From: Streptomyces taklimakanensis | GTDB taxonomy: Bacteria; Actinomycetota; Actinomycetes; Streptomycetales; Streptomycetaceae | DNA: 64,000 nucleotides | NCBI RefSeq assembly: GCF_009709575.1 | Contig: NZ_WIXO01000001.1 | Coordinates: 3,598,001-3,662,000, forward strand | Direction: 5' to 3' | In this document: one piece after another, positions 8,840 to 21,102 of the stretch | How positions within the stretch are numbered: position 1 is the first letter of the stretch | Layout of the letters: every line of letters begins with the position of its first letter | The notes under the pieces: generated by a model | Database searches by the model: none | Seen by the model: only the letters and a program-made list of their open reading frames with translations | What the model was told of the DNA's origin: nothing | Program-made: the position numbers and the translations under genes

Positions 8840-8866
8840 CTGGCACTCCCCCATGGAGAGTGCCAA
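8840..8866 (+). promoter_or_regulatory. CIRCE element 2 (HrcA operator)
   Basis: CTGGCACTC, a 9-base spacer and GAGTGCCAA form a second CIRCE downstream of the -10. Tandem operators in this position suggest tight heat-shock control of groES-groEL by HrcA. Confidence 0.93.
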
Positions 8867-8967
8867 TCCCAGCGACGGGCAGATCCGGCACCCGCGACGA
8901 CGGATCTACCAGGTCGCCACCCCAGACATCCAAACCCCGTGAGATCTCCGAAGGGGGAGGTCGGATC

Positions 8968-9279
8968 GTGACGACCGCCACTAGCTCCAAGGTTGCCATC
9001 AAGCCGCTCGAGGACCGCATCGTGGTCCAGCCGCTCGACGCCGAGCAGACCACGGCCTCCGGCCTGGTCATCCCGGACACCGCGAAGGAGAAGCCCCAGG
9101 AGGGCACCGTCCTCGCCGTCGGTCCGGGTCGCTTCGAGGACGGCAACCGCCTGCCGCTCGACGTCAAGGTCGGCGACATCGTGCTGTACAGCAAGTACGG
9201 CGGCACCGAGGTGAAGTACAACAACGAGGAGTACCTCGTCCTCTCCGCTCGCGACGTCCTCGCGATCATCGAGAAGTAA
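8968..9279 (+). CDS. groES: Co-chaperonin GroES
   Basis: The 10-kDa co-chaperonin caps the GroEL ring during protein folding in the cytosol. The 103-residue protein has [19 protein letters not shown], the mobile loop [19 protein letters not shown] and [17 protein letters not shown], all typical. The GTG at 8968 is chosen because AAGGGGGAGG lies 7 bases upstream and because the protein then has the family length. The gene is preceded by two CIRCE operators and followed by groEL 106 bases later. Confidence 0.98.
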   Translation: MTTATSSKVAIKPLEDRIVVQPLDAEQTTASGLVIPDTAKEKPQEGTVLAVGPGRFEDGNRLPLDVKVGDIVLYSKYGGTEVKYNNEEYLVLSARDVLAIIEK

Positions 9280-9358
9280 GTCACCGCGAAGACCGCCTGT
9301 GATCCGCGCCCTGGTGCCCGCGTCCGAGACGTCCGGGGCCGGGGCGCGGTTCCTTTGA

Positions 9359-11011
<1,653 letters not shown>

Positions 11012-11082
11012 TCCGGACGGTCGACACCGCCCGCGCAGCCGGCACAGCCGCCGCCCCCGCCGCGGGGCGCCCGGCGCCACGG

Positions 11083-11121
11083 GGCCCGGCTCCCCTCCCA
11101 CCACGGGAGGGGAGCCGGGCC
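11083..11121 (+). terminator. Terminator of groES-groEL1
   Basis: A perfect 17-bp GC-rich stem (GGCCCGGCTCCCCTCCC and its complement) with a 5-base loop lies 71 bases after the groEL1 stop. It is followed by TTCG rather than a long T-tract, as is usual in Streptomyces. Confidence 0.85.
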
Positions 11122-11174
11122 TTCGCGCTGCCGCCGCCGCGGGCCGGCGCGACACCGCCCACCCGGGGCCGAGC

Positions 11175-11945
11175 TCACCTGGGGCTGAAGCGTCCGGTGG
11201 TGGAGGACGCGCGCCCGACCAGGCCGCGGGGCGCCAGCCGGGCGATGCCCATCAGCGCCTTGTAGCGCGGGTCCGGGATCGACAGGGACTTGCCCCGGGC
11301 CAGGTCCTCCATGGCCGCGTCCACCACCCGGTCCGCGTCCAGCCACATCCAGCCCGGCACGTTCCCGGCGGCCATGCCGGCGCGTTGGTGGAACTCGGTC
11401 CGCACGAACCCCGGGCACAGCGCCATCAGCCGCACCCCCGACCTCCCCAGGTCCCGTGCGGCACCCTGGGTGAACTGCACGACCCACGCCTTGGAGGCGC
11501 CGTAGGTGCCGCGCGGCAGGAAGGCCGCCACCGAGGCCACGTTGACGATGCCGCCCCGTCCGCGCTCCCGCATGCGCTCCGCCGCGGCCGAGGTGAGCCG
11601 CAGCACGGCCTCGCAGTGCACCTTGAGCATCCGCAGCTCGTCCTCGACGGGAACCTCCAGGTAGCGGCCCCGGTGGCCGAAGCCCGCGTTGTTGACCAGC
11701 AGGTCGATCGGGTGCCTGCGGTCGCCCAGCCGCTCCTCGACCGACGCGATGCCCTCGTCCGTGGCCAGGTCGGCGGCGAGCACGGACGCCTCGACGCCGT
11801 GCCGGTCGTGCAGCTCCGTGGCGGTCCGCCGCAGCCGTTCGGCGTCCCGGGCGACCAGCACCACGTCGCGGCCGTCCCGTGCCGATCTGCGGGCGAAGGC
11901 GGCGCCTATGCCGGACGTGGCTCCTGTGATCAGTGCAGTCGTCAT
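11175..11945 (-). CDS. SDR-family NAD(P)-dependent oxidoreductase
   Basis: A 256-residue short-chain dehydrogenase/reductase. The cofactor motif TGATSGIG is at residues 7-14. NNAG is present in LLVNNAGFGHRG, the catalytic Ser is in VNVASVAAF and the catalytic pair is in TYGASKAWV (Y and K). The length and the RTEFHQRAG C-terminal part fit the classical SDR type. The substrate cannot be deduced. It is convergent with groEL1 and shares its terminator region. Confidence 0.9.
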   Translation of the reverse strand: MTTALITGATSGIGAAFARRSARDGRDVVLVARDAERLRRTATELHDRHGVEASVLAADLATDEGIASVEERLGDRRHPIDLLVNNAGFGHRGRYLEVPVEDELRMLKVHCEAVLRLTSAAAERMRERGRGGIVNVASVAAFLPRGTYGASKAWVVQFTQGAARDLGRSGVRLMALCPGFVRTEFHQRAGMAAGNVPGWMWLDADRVVDAAMEDLARGKSLSIPDPRYKALMGIARLAPRGLVGRASSTTGRFSPR

Positions 11946-12029
11946 GTGGGCACGCTATCCGGCCCGCCTCGGCCCGGTGGGAGGCGCGGGTACCGGGAGG
12001 CGTGCGGGCGGGCGCGGGCCACCGGAGGG

Positions 12030-12338
12030 TCACGCGCCGGTCGCCGTGCCCACCAGCCGGGTCCGTGCGCGGCCCATCAGCTCCTCCCTCTCGTCCTCGG
12101 TCAGCCCGCCCCATACTCCGTACGGCTCACGCACGGTGAGGGCGTGGGTGGCGCACTCCGAACGGACCGGGCAACGCATGCACACCTCCTTGGCGGACGC
12201 TTCGCGCGCGCTCCGCGCCGCTCCGCGTTCGCCCTCGGGGTGGAAGAACAGCGAGCTGTCGACTCCTCGACAGGCGGCCAGCAGCTGCCAGTCCCACAGA
12301 TCGGCGTTGGGGCCCGGAAGACGGGAGAAATCTGCCAT
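12030..12338 (-). CDS. whiD: Sporulation regulator WhiD (WhiB-like Fe-S protein)
   Basis: A 102-residue WhiB-like protein that binds a [4Fe-4S] cluster and works with sigma factor region 4 in late sporulation. The four cluster Cys are C23, C53, C56 and C62 (C-X29-C-X2-C-X5-C), followed by the GVWGG turn at 74-78 and a basic C-terminal patch (GRARTRLVG). The ATG at 12338 is preceded by AGAGGA at 7 bases. An upstream extension in the same frame lacks this support. The identity as WhiD rests on synteny with bldM on its upstream side and on close sequence recall. The tail is shorter than some homologues. Confidence 0.93.
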   Translation of the reverse strand: MADFSRLPGPNADLWDWQLLAACRGVDSSLFFHPEGERGAARSAREASAKEVCMRCPVRSECATHALTVREPYGVWGGLTEDEREELMGRARTRLVGTATGA

Positions 12339-12725
12339 GGCTTGTCCTCTCGAAGCGAACTGATGCTGGTGAACCAGTCGAGAACAGTCACGACCGTACA
12401 TCCACGGTATGAGTAGATGTAAATATGCATCTTCGCGATTCTCATGACAGACGCGACCAATAAAAAGAAAACCCGCCAAACAGGGCAAATGACGACACGG
12501 CCGCTGATCTGGGCCGGATAGTCCCTCCGTGTCGGCTCGATCACGTAGGGTGTTGAAAGCGGGCGCCGAAGACCGTAACTCTTTCGGGTGACCGTCGTTG
12601 AGTGTGCGGAGGCGGTTGACGCGGACAAGTACCGGACGCACGTCCGGAGCGGTCAACCGCACAGGTGACGATTCGTACCAGCCCTGGAGGCCTAAGGTGA
12701 TGCGCATGAGCTGCGGAGGGCGATC
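12339..12725. other. whiD-bldM divergent regulatory region
   Basis: This 387-base gap between the divergent whiD and bldM genes holds an AT-rich stretch at about 12,400-12,475, unusual for this genome and likely to contain whiD promoter elements. A BldN-type promoter for bldM lies at 12574-12601. No additional gene was seen. Confidence 0.6.
12574..12601 (+). promoter_or_regulatory. BldN-type promoter of bldM
   Basis: CGTAAC and CGTTGA are separated by exactly 16 bases, matching the promoter recognised by the ECF sigma factor BldN at bldM in Streptomyces as I recall it. The start codon lies about 120 bases downstream, leaving a long 5' leader. Confidence 0.8.
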
Positions 12726-13337
12726 ATGACTTCCGTCCTCGTCTGCGACGACTCCCCGCTTGCCCGAGAGGCGCTGCGCCGCGCGGTGGCGACCGTGCCC
12801 GGCGTGGAACGCGTGACCACGGCGGCCAACGGCGAGGAAGTCCTCCGCCGCTGGGGCGCCGACCGTTCCGATCTCATCCTGATGGACGTGCGGATGCCCG
12901 GCCTGGGCGGCGTGGAGACGGTGCGCCGCCTGCTCTCGGCCGATCCGGGCGCCCGCATCATCATGCTGACCGTCGCCGAGGACCTCGACGGCGTCGCGCT
13001 GGCCGTGGCCGCGGGGGCCCGCGGCTACCTGCACAAGGACGCCTCGCGCGCCGAGCTGCGGGCCACGGTCACCCAGGCGCTGGCCGATCCCACCTGGCGG
13101 CTCGCGCCGCGCCGGCTGCGCTCGGCCGAGATGGGAGCGGCGCCGACACTCACCGCCCGCGAGATCCAGGTCCTGGAGGGCATGAGCCACGGGCGTTCCA
13201 ACGCCGAGATCGGACGCGAGCTCTTCCTCTCCGAGGACACGGTGAAGACCCATGCGCGGAGGCTGTTCAAGAAGCTCGGGGCCTCCGACCGGGCGCACGC
13301 CGTGGCGCTCGGCTTCCGCTGGGGCCTCGTCCGCTGA
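12726..13337 (+). CDS. bldM: Orphan response regulator BldM
   Basis: A 203-residue response regulator of the NarL/LuxR family needed for aerial hyphae and sporulation in Streptomyces. The receiver domain has the acidic pocket D8/D9 in [11 protein letters not shown], the phospho-acceptor position D54 in LMDVRMPG, the Thr in MLTVAED and the Lys in YLHKDAS. The C-terminal LuxR helix-turn-helix runs from [22 protein letters not shown] to [22 protein letters not shown] ribosome site precedes the ATG. No histidine kinase is adjacent, consistent with its orphan status. It is transcribed from a BldN-type promoter. Confidence 0.95.
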   Translation: MTSVLVCDDSPLAREALRRAVATVPGVERVTTAANGEEVLRRWGADRSDLILMDVRMPGLGGVETVRRLLSADPGARIIMLTVAEDLDGVALAVAAGARGYLHKDASRAELRATVTQALADPTWRLAPRRLRSAEMGAAPTLTAREIQVLEGMSHGRSNAEIGRELFLSEDTVKTHARRLFKKLGASDRAHAVALGFRWGLVR

Positions 13338-13420
13338 TCCGGCGGCCGGTCGCTCCACGGGCCGCCCGCCGGCGCGCGTCCTCCCGACCCGCACGCGGCG
13401 CGGGGCGTGGGAGCGGGAGC

Positions 13421-13440
13421 GGGAGCACCGCGGTGCTCCC
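13421..13440 (+). terminator. 20-bp palindrome after bldM
   Basis: GGGAGCACCGCGGTGCTCCC is a perfect palindrome 83 bases after the bldM stop, able to form an 8-bp stem with a 4-base loop. It may be the bldM terminator or an operator for the following sigma factor gene. Confidence 0.45.
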
Positions 13441-13606
13441 CGCCCCGTCCACCGCGTCCCGGGAGGGGATCCCCGCCGGCCGACCGACCACGGACGGCGG
13501 GGTCTCCGTACGACGGACCGGTGTCGTAATCTGCCGTGTGCCGCATCCTGGATGTATGGAGTTCCTCGGGGACCGGACGGCCAGGCGTGAGGGGAGGGCA
13601 CAGGAC

Positions 13607-15993
<2,387 letters not shown>

Positions 15994-16005
15994 GCCGCGA
16001 CCGCG

Positions 16006-16051
16006 CCGGGGCGCCCCGGGGTGTGGACGACGTCCCCCCGGGGCGCCCCGG
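16006..16051 (+). terminator. Hairpin between guaB and guaB3
   Basis: CCGGGGCGCCCCGGGG at 16006-16021 and its exact complement at 16036-16051 form a 16-bp stem with a 14-base loop just after guaB. It probably separates guaB from guaB3 transcription. Confidence 0.75.
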
Positions 16052-16114
16052 TGTGCGGCCCCGTGGCCCCACTCGGGGATACTGGGGACGTAGACCGTAG
16101 GAAGGGCACAGCAC

Positions 16115-17224
16115 GTGACTGAGATCGAGATCGGCCGCGGCAAGCGCGGAAGGCGCGCGTACGCCTTCGACGACATCGCCGTGGTGCCCAGCCGCCGCAC
16201 GCGGGACCCGAAGGAGGTCTCGATCGCCTGGCAGATCGACGCCTACCGCTTCGAGCTGCCGTTCCTGGCGGCGCCGATGGACTCGGTCGTCTCGCCGAGC
16301 ACCGCGATCCGCATAGGGGAGATGGGCGGCCTGGGGGTGCTCAACCTCGAAGGCCTGTGGACGCGCTACGAGGACCCCGAGCCGCTCCTGGAAGAGATCA
16401 GGGAGATGGACGAGGCGGACGCGACCCGCCGACTCCAGGAGATCTACACCGAGCCGATCAAGGAGGAGTTGATCGGGCAGCGGATCAAGGAGGTCCGCGA
16501 CTCGGGCGTGGTGACGGCCGCCGCGCTGTCACCGCAGCGCACCGTGCAGTTCTCCAAGGCGGTCGTGGACGCGGGGGTCGACCTCTTCGTCATCCGCGGT
16601 ACGACGGTCTCCGCCGAGCACGTCTCCTCGGCCGCGGAGCCGCTCAACCTCAAGCAGTTCATCTACGAGCTGGACGTCCCCGTCATCGTCGGCGGCTGCG
16701 CCACCTACACCGCCGCGCTGCACCTGATGCGCACCGGCGCCGCGGGCGTGCTCGTCGGCTTCGGCGGCGGCGCCGCCCACACCACCCGCAACGTGCTGGG
16801 CATCCAGGTGCCGATGGCCACCGCGGTGGCCGACGTGGCCGCGGCCCGCCGCGACTACCTGGACGAGTCCGGCGGCCGGTACGTCCACGTCATCGCCGAC
16901 GGCGGCGTGGGCTGGTCCGGTGACCTGCCCAAGGCGATCGCCTGCGGCGCGGACGCGGTGATGATGGGCTCCCCGCTGGCCCGCGCCACCGACTCGCCCG
17001 GCCGGGGCCACCACTGGGGCATGGAGGCCGTCCACGAGGACGTGCCGCGCGGCAAGCGCGTCCACCTGGGCACGGTCGGCACCACCGAGGAGGTCCTGCT
17101 GGGCCCCTCGCACAGCCCCGAGGGCCACATGAACTTCTTCGGCGCCCTGCGCCGCGCCATGGCCACCACCGGTTACTCGGAGCTCAAGGAGTTCCAGCGG
17201 GTGGAGGTCACCGTCTCGCGCTGA
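16115..17224 (+). CDS. guaB3: GuaB3 family IMP dehydrogenase-related protein
   Basis: A 369-residue IMPDH/GMPR-barrel protein without CBS domains. It starts MTEIEIGRGKRGRRAYAFDDIAVVPSRRT and has FLAAPMDSVVSP. The later segment GFGGGAAHTTRNVLGIQVP aligns with the IMPDH catalytic loop [19 protein letters not shown], but the catalytic Cys is replaced by His222. GuaB3 is a conserved actinobacterial companion of GuaB whose reaction is less well defined. The GTG start at 16115 has GGAAGG 9 bases upstream. A perfect hairpin follows. Confidence 0.93.
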   Translation: MTEIEIGRGKRGRRAYAFDDIAVVPSRRTRDPKEVSIAWQIDAYRFELPFLAAPMDSVVSPSTAIRIGEMGGLGVLNLEGLWTRYEDPEPLLEEIREMDEADATRRLQEIYTEPIKEELIGQRIKEVRDSGVVTAAALSPQRTVQFSKAVVDAGVDLFVIRGTTVSAEHVSSAAEPLNLKQFIYELDVPVIVGGCATYTAALHLMRTGAAGVLVGFGGGAAHTTRNVLGIQVPMATAVADVAAARRDYLDESGGRYVHVIADGGVGWSGDLPKAIACGADAVMMGSPLARATDSPGRGHHWGMEAVHEDVPRGKRVHLGTVGTTEEVLLGPSHSPEGHMNFFGALRRAMATTGYSELKEFQRVEVTVSR

Positions 17225-17260
17225 CGGCGGTGTTCGGAAGACGTCCCGGAGAACACGCGG

Positions 17261-17306
17261 AAGGGGCCGGGGGCCGGTGGTGCGCACCACCGGCCCCCGG
17301 CCCCTT
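17261..17306. terminator. 46-bp perfect palindrome after guaB3
   Basis: Two 23-base arms (AAGGGGCCGGGGGCCGGTGG plus TGC, and its complement) meet without a spacer between the guaB3 stop and the convergent gene that ends at 17330. It is a bidirectional terminator at the border between core genes and accessory DNA. Confidence 0.9.
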
Positions 17307-17329
17307 CTCGTCTCCCCGCCCGGAGACCG

Positions 17330-20300
17330 TCAGCCGATGCTCACGGGCCGGGTCCAGTCGGTGCCCTCGGACTCCTCGGTGATGACCTTGCGGGGGGCGC
17401 CGTGGGTGGTGGCGCCACCGGGGTAGAGGTAGACGTTGCCGCTGGCGGCGAACATCACCCAGAGGTCGGGAGTGCCGTCGCCGTCGGCGTCGGGGGTGCC
17501 GATGAGGTGCGAGACGTTCTCCGGTTCCCAGGCGGACTGTCCGTAGATTTCGTCGGTGCCGGTCAGGGAGGTGGAGGCGAGTCCCAGGGAGAGGATGTCG
17601 GTGCCGGTGCCGTCGGCGTCCGGCTTGCCCTCGCGGAGGTAGAGGCGGCCGGTGTCGTGGGTGCGGAAGATCAGGTCGGCCGTTCCGTCACCGGTGACGT
17701 CGTCGACGAGGACGAGGTCGCGGTCGTCCCAGGCGCTGTGGGTCATCCGGTGGGCGCCGGCGAAGCTGCCGCCGCTGTACCCGGTGAAGATCCACAGCTG
17801 GGGACCGGCGTTGGCGAACAGGTCCGGGTGTCCGTCGCCGTCGACGTCGCCCACCGAGAGGATCTGGGTGAGCTGGTCGGGGGCGGGAGCACCCGGCGGC
17901 AGCAGGATCTTCTGGCGCCGGGTGACGTCGAAGCCGCTGTAGCCGTCCCCCGGGTAGACGTACAACTCCCCGTCGACGCGGGCGACGAGGTCCTGGATGC
18001 CGTCGCCGGGGAACCAGTCGCCGTGGTGGGTGATCAGGGCGTCGGTCCAGTAGCCGTCCGGGGTGGGCTTCGGGTTGCCGCCGCTGGTGCTGTACGAGGC
18101 GTCCATGCCCGAGTGCAGGTCGCCGCTGGGGCTGCCCGGGTACGCCTTCAGCCGGCCGGTGTCGGTGACGGCCAACAGGTCGGGGTAGCCGTCACCGGTG
18201 GTGTCGCCGGGGGCGTCGAGGTCGGCGCGGGGGGTGACGTAGAAGCGGTAGGCCGTCTGACGGGAGACGTTGCCCACGGAGTCCACGGACCGCACGTAGA
18301 GGATGTTGGGGCCGGCCTGGGGCGGCTTGACGGTGAGGGTGACGTCACCGCCGAGGGCGGAGGGGGTGGCGGTGGAGCCGAAGCCGGTCCAGTTGAAGCT
18401 GTACTCGTACTTCTTCACGTCGCTCTCGCCGTCGGCGCCGAAGGTGACGGTGCCGCCGGTGCCGAAGCGGACCTTCGACCAGGAGCCGTCGGTGCCGTCG
18501 GCGGGCGGGAAGTCGGTCGAGGTGACGGTGGGGGAGGCCGGGGCCTCGTGGTCGACGGTGAAGTAGCAGGGTTTGTTGCCGTCGGGGGCGTAGTAGGAGA
18601 CGGCGCCCTCGGTGTCCCGGGAGCGGACGTCCCAGGAGTAGGTGGTGCCGTCGCTGAACCTCTCCCAGGGGATGGGGTCGGTGTTGGCGTAGCCGTTGCT
18701 GTCGACGGGGATGTAGGAGTCCAGGATCTTGTTGGTGCCGTCCCCGGTGGGCCAGACCCGGAAGTGGAGGTCCCTCAGGTTGCCGTCGGGGTCGGAACCC
18801 CTCGCCCGGAAGGTCAGGTCGGACTTGCCGACCGCCGAGTAGGGGCTGGTGAGGTCACAGTCCGGGCCGGGCGTCATCGTCTGGGCCGTGGGCTGATTGG
18901 GCTTGCGGTTGTAGACGATTTCGATGTACGGGGAGTTCTCGCCGTTGGCGCGGAACTTCTTCCAGTAGTTGGTGTCGGTCTCGCTGGCGGCGCGCAGGCC
19001 GAGGGCGATGGTGTTCCACTTGCCGTCGGCGGCGTCCTGGGCGGCCGACTTGATGTCCATCTTCACCCAGGAGTCGGGGCAGCTCGAACTCTTGTAGCCG
19101 TGCCCGGTGCTGGCGCTGGACAGCACGCGCGACCAGCTCGGCTGCCTGCTCCAGGTGTGGGAGCTGGAGATGGCGCTGGTGAGCCAGAGGTTGTACTTGC
19201 GGGCGGTGCAGCCCCAGGAGTAGGTCTGCAGGGTCCGGAAGTGGGCGGACCGGATGGCGGCTCCGTGCAGGGTGCTGGGGTGCTCGAAGGCGAACACCGA
19301 ACGGGACAGACCGCCGGTGGTGGCCTCGTACCCGACGCGCGCCTCGTTGGTGCCGTCGTTGAAGTTCTGGCCGTTCCAGAAGCTGGAGTTGGGATAGGGC
19401 TTGTACAGCAGGGTCCAGTTCTTCTTCCGGCCCTTGATGGAGGGGTCGACGAAGACCGGGTAGACGGTCTCCTCGGACGTCAGCAGCTCCCGGTCCGGGA
19501 CGACGGTCAGGACGCCGTCGTCGCCCAACTCCGTTCCCAGCACCGCGTCGTGGCTGCCGGGCTGCGGGCCGGCCGCGCCCGGCAGGGCCAGGGTCCCGGC
19601 CTTCCGTCCGGTTTCCCCGGTCTCCCCGCCGCCCGTGTCGGCCGTCTCCTCCTCGCCGATGGTGACGGCGGGCTTCCCGGCGGAGTCCCAGGCGTACGGG
19701 GTCGGCGCCGCGGCCAGCTCCTCGCCGTCCGCGTCGAGGGCGCGGAGGACGCCGGACTCCGGATCGAGGCGGAAGTCCAGGCCCGGGGAGGCCAGCCGGT
19801 ACCGCACCTCCTTCAGGAGCGGGTCGTCGGCCGCCTCGCGGTCGTGGACGACCAGCAGGTGGGAGTAGCCGCTGTCGCGCGCGGTCAGCAGCAGGTCGAT
19901 GCCGGGCCGGACATCCTCGTACAGGGCGCGCGGTCCGTCGATCACCGGCTCGGGCAGCGGTCCCGGCCAGTGGACGGTGATCTCGTGGCCGCCGGTGGTG
20001 AGCCGCACCAGCTCGCTCCACTCCGGTGAGGCGTCGCCGTCCGCGGTGGCCAGTTGGGTGCGCGGTCCGCCACCGGTGCCGCCGCCGAAGACGAGGGGGT
20101 CGTTGACCGCCCTGGGCGCGAATCCGCCCTCCACCTTCTCCAGGGTGGTGTCGATCGCCTTCCACTCGCCGTCCACCTTCGCGCGGAAGGTGTCGCTGTG
20201 GATGCGGGTGCGCAGCAGTCCATCGGGCCGGGCCCAGGTGGTGGAGTCGGCGGTGCGCTCCGCGGTCGCCTCCACGTCCTTGCCGGTCTCCTTCGCCCGG

Positions 20301-20569
20301 CGCGCGGCCTCGGCCGCGTCCACGGGCGCGGTGCCCCCCTCGCGGGCGGCGCGGGGAGGGGCGGAGGCGTCGTCACCGCCGACGTGGCGCACGGCCAGGG
20401 GGACGGCGACGGCGGTGGCCAGCAGGGCGGCGACGATCGCCGTGGTGCGGCGCCGAGGACGGGCGAAGCGCCTCCGGGGAGGGTTTTCGGATGTACTGCC
20501 GGAAACCCCTCCCGCTTTCTCCACTGCTCTTTCCGGTTCTGCTTCTCGTGCGCCTTCCACGGCGGCCAT
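17330..20569 (-). CDS. Secreted DNRLRE/FG-GAP (VCBS) repeat protein, partner of RHS
   Basis: A 1,079-residue exported protein. A signal-anchor (TTAIVAALLATAVAVPLAV) lies at about residues 42-60. A middle region around residues 370-560 has the DNRLRE-like pattern DPSIKGRKKNW, SRSVFAFEHPS, HGAAIRSAHFRTLQTYSWGC and YIEIVYN. Then come fibronectin-like parts (SDLTFRARGSDPDGN). The C-terminal third has FG-GAP/VCBS calcium-loop repeats GDTTGDGYPDLLAV, GDVDGDGHPDLFAN, DDVTGDGTADLIF and PDADGDGTPDLW, expected to form a beta-propeller. It is divergent from the RHS toxin gene. Such pairs are frequent in Streptomyces, so it may help to present or bind the RHS protein at the surface (inference). Confidence 0.85.
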   Translation of the reverse strand: MAAVEGAREAEPERAVEKAGGVSGSTSENPPRRRFARPRRRTTAIVAALLATAVAVPLAVRHVGGDDASAPPRAAREGGTAPVDAAEAARRAKETGKDVEATAERTADSTTWARPDGLLRTRIHSDTFRAKVDGEWKAIDTTLEKVEGGFAPRAVNDPLVFGGGTGGGPRTQLATADGDASPEWSELVRLTTGGHEITVHWPGPLPEPVIDGPRALYEDVRPGIDLLLTARDSGYSHLLVVHDREAADDPLLKEVRYRLASPGLDFRLDPESGVLRALDADGEELAAAPTPYAWDSAGKPAVTIGEEETADTGGGETGETGRKAGTLALPGAAGPQPGSHDAVLGTELGDDGVLTVVPDRELLTSEETVYPVFVDPSIKGRKKNWTLLYKPYPNSSFWNGQNFNDGTNEARVGYEATTGGLSRSVFAFEHPSTLHGAAIRSAHFRTLQTYSWGCTARKYNLWLTSAISSSHTWSRQPSWSRVLSSASTGHGYKSSSCPDSWVKMDIKSAAQDAADGKWNTIALGLRAASETDTNYWKKFRANGENSPYIEIVYNRKPNQPTAQTMTPGPDCDLTSPYSAVGKSDLTFRARGSDPDGNLRDLHFRVWPTGDGTNKILDSYIPVDSNGYANTDPIPWERFSDGTTYSWDVRSRDTEGAVSYYAPDGNKPCYFTVDHEAPASPTVTSTDFPPADGTDGSWSKVRFGTGGTVTFGADGESDVKKYEYSFNWTGFGSTATPSALGGDVTLTVKPPQAGPNILYVRSVDSVGNVSRQTAYRFYVTPRADLDAPGDTTGDGYPDLLAVTDTGRLKAYPGSPSGDLHSGMDASYSTSGGNPKPTPDGYWTDALITHHGDWFPGDGIQDLVARVDGELYVYPGDGYSGFDVTRRQKILLPPGAPAPDQLTQILSVGDVDGDGHPDLFANAGPQLWIFTGYSGGSFAGAHRMTHSAWDDRDLVLVDDVTGDGTADLIFRTHDTGRLYLREGKPDADGTGTDILSLGLASTSLTGTDEIYGQSAWEPENVSHLIGTPDADGDGTPDLWVMFAASGNVYLYPGGATTHGAPRKVITEESEGTDWTRPVSIG

Positions 20570-21102
20570 GACCTACCCACTCCCCCCGTGGGCGCCGGGA
20601 ATCCACGATGCCCTCGGTGTTGCCGGTGATGCGGATCCGCGCATACGGGACCGTCTCCGCGCGCGGTGAATGTGCGACGCAGAGCATGACTCATCTCCAC
20701 ACGTTCGTCACGTGGTGTGGAGAGGCTCGGCGTCGGGCGTGACGGGTGAGCGTGAGCGCTGCTCGGAGGGCTGATCGGGAGAGTGTTCCGGCGGTGCCCG
20801 AGAAGCGGTCGGCCATACCGGACATATGCCGACCCCGATGGGGGCGTTTTGTCGTGACCAGTCGGATTCTATGGGTGCTCAAGTGAAAGCTGGGTATTCG
20901 GTGCGGAATTTTCGACAATGCCGATCGATGGCTTCGGAAAGGAATATGGAAGATATCCCCGATTGCTTATGTGATTGACGTCACAAGGGCGAGGCGAGGG
21001 TGGATTCCGCATGAGGCGGAAGTGCATAGTGCTCGCCGTTCTTTGTGTTTTTTCTGTGTGGGCGCCCCGGTGGCCTGCGCGGCTGTCATGGGGGGTTCCA
21101 CT
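20570..21102. other. Divergent promoter region of the RHS locus
   Basis: This 533-base gap contains an inverted repeat GGTCGGC/GCCGACC at 20807-20834 with a 14-base spacer, an AT-rich stretch at about 20,865-20,975 unlike the rest of the chromosome, and a CRP-like palindrome at 20970-20985. No gene is convincingly encoded; in-frame upstream starts for the RHS gene exist but lack ribosome sites. Confidence 0.6.
20970..20985. promoter_or_regulatory. CRP-like operator TGTGA-N6-TCACA
   Basis: TGTGATTGACGTCACA is an exact match to the symmetric CRP consensus TGTGA-N6-TCACA. It lies 118 bases before the chosen RHS start, within AT-rich DNA. Streptomyces Crp recognises related GTG-N6-CAC sites, so control of the toxin gene by Crp is plausible. 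Confidence 0.5.

Noticed and set aside
17402..20029. An 875-codon + strand frame opposite the FG-GAP protein
   Set aside because: It is Val/Gly-rich, low-complexity antisense; the minus-strand protein has signal and calcium-loop repeats.
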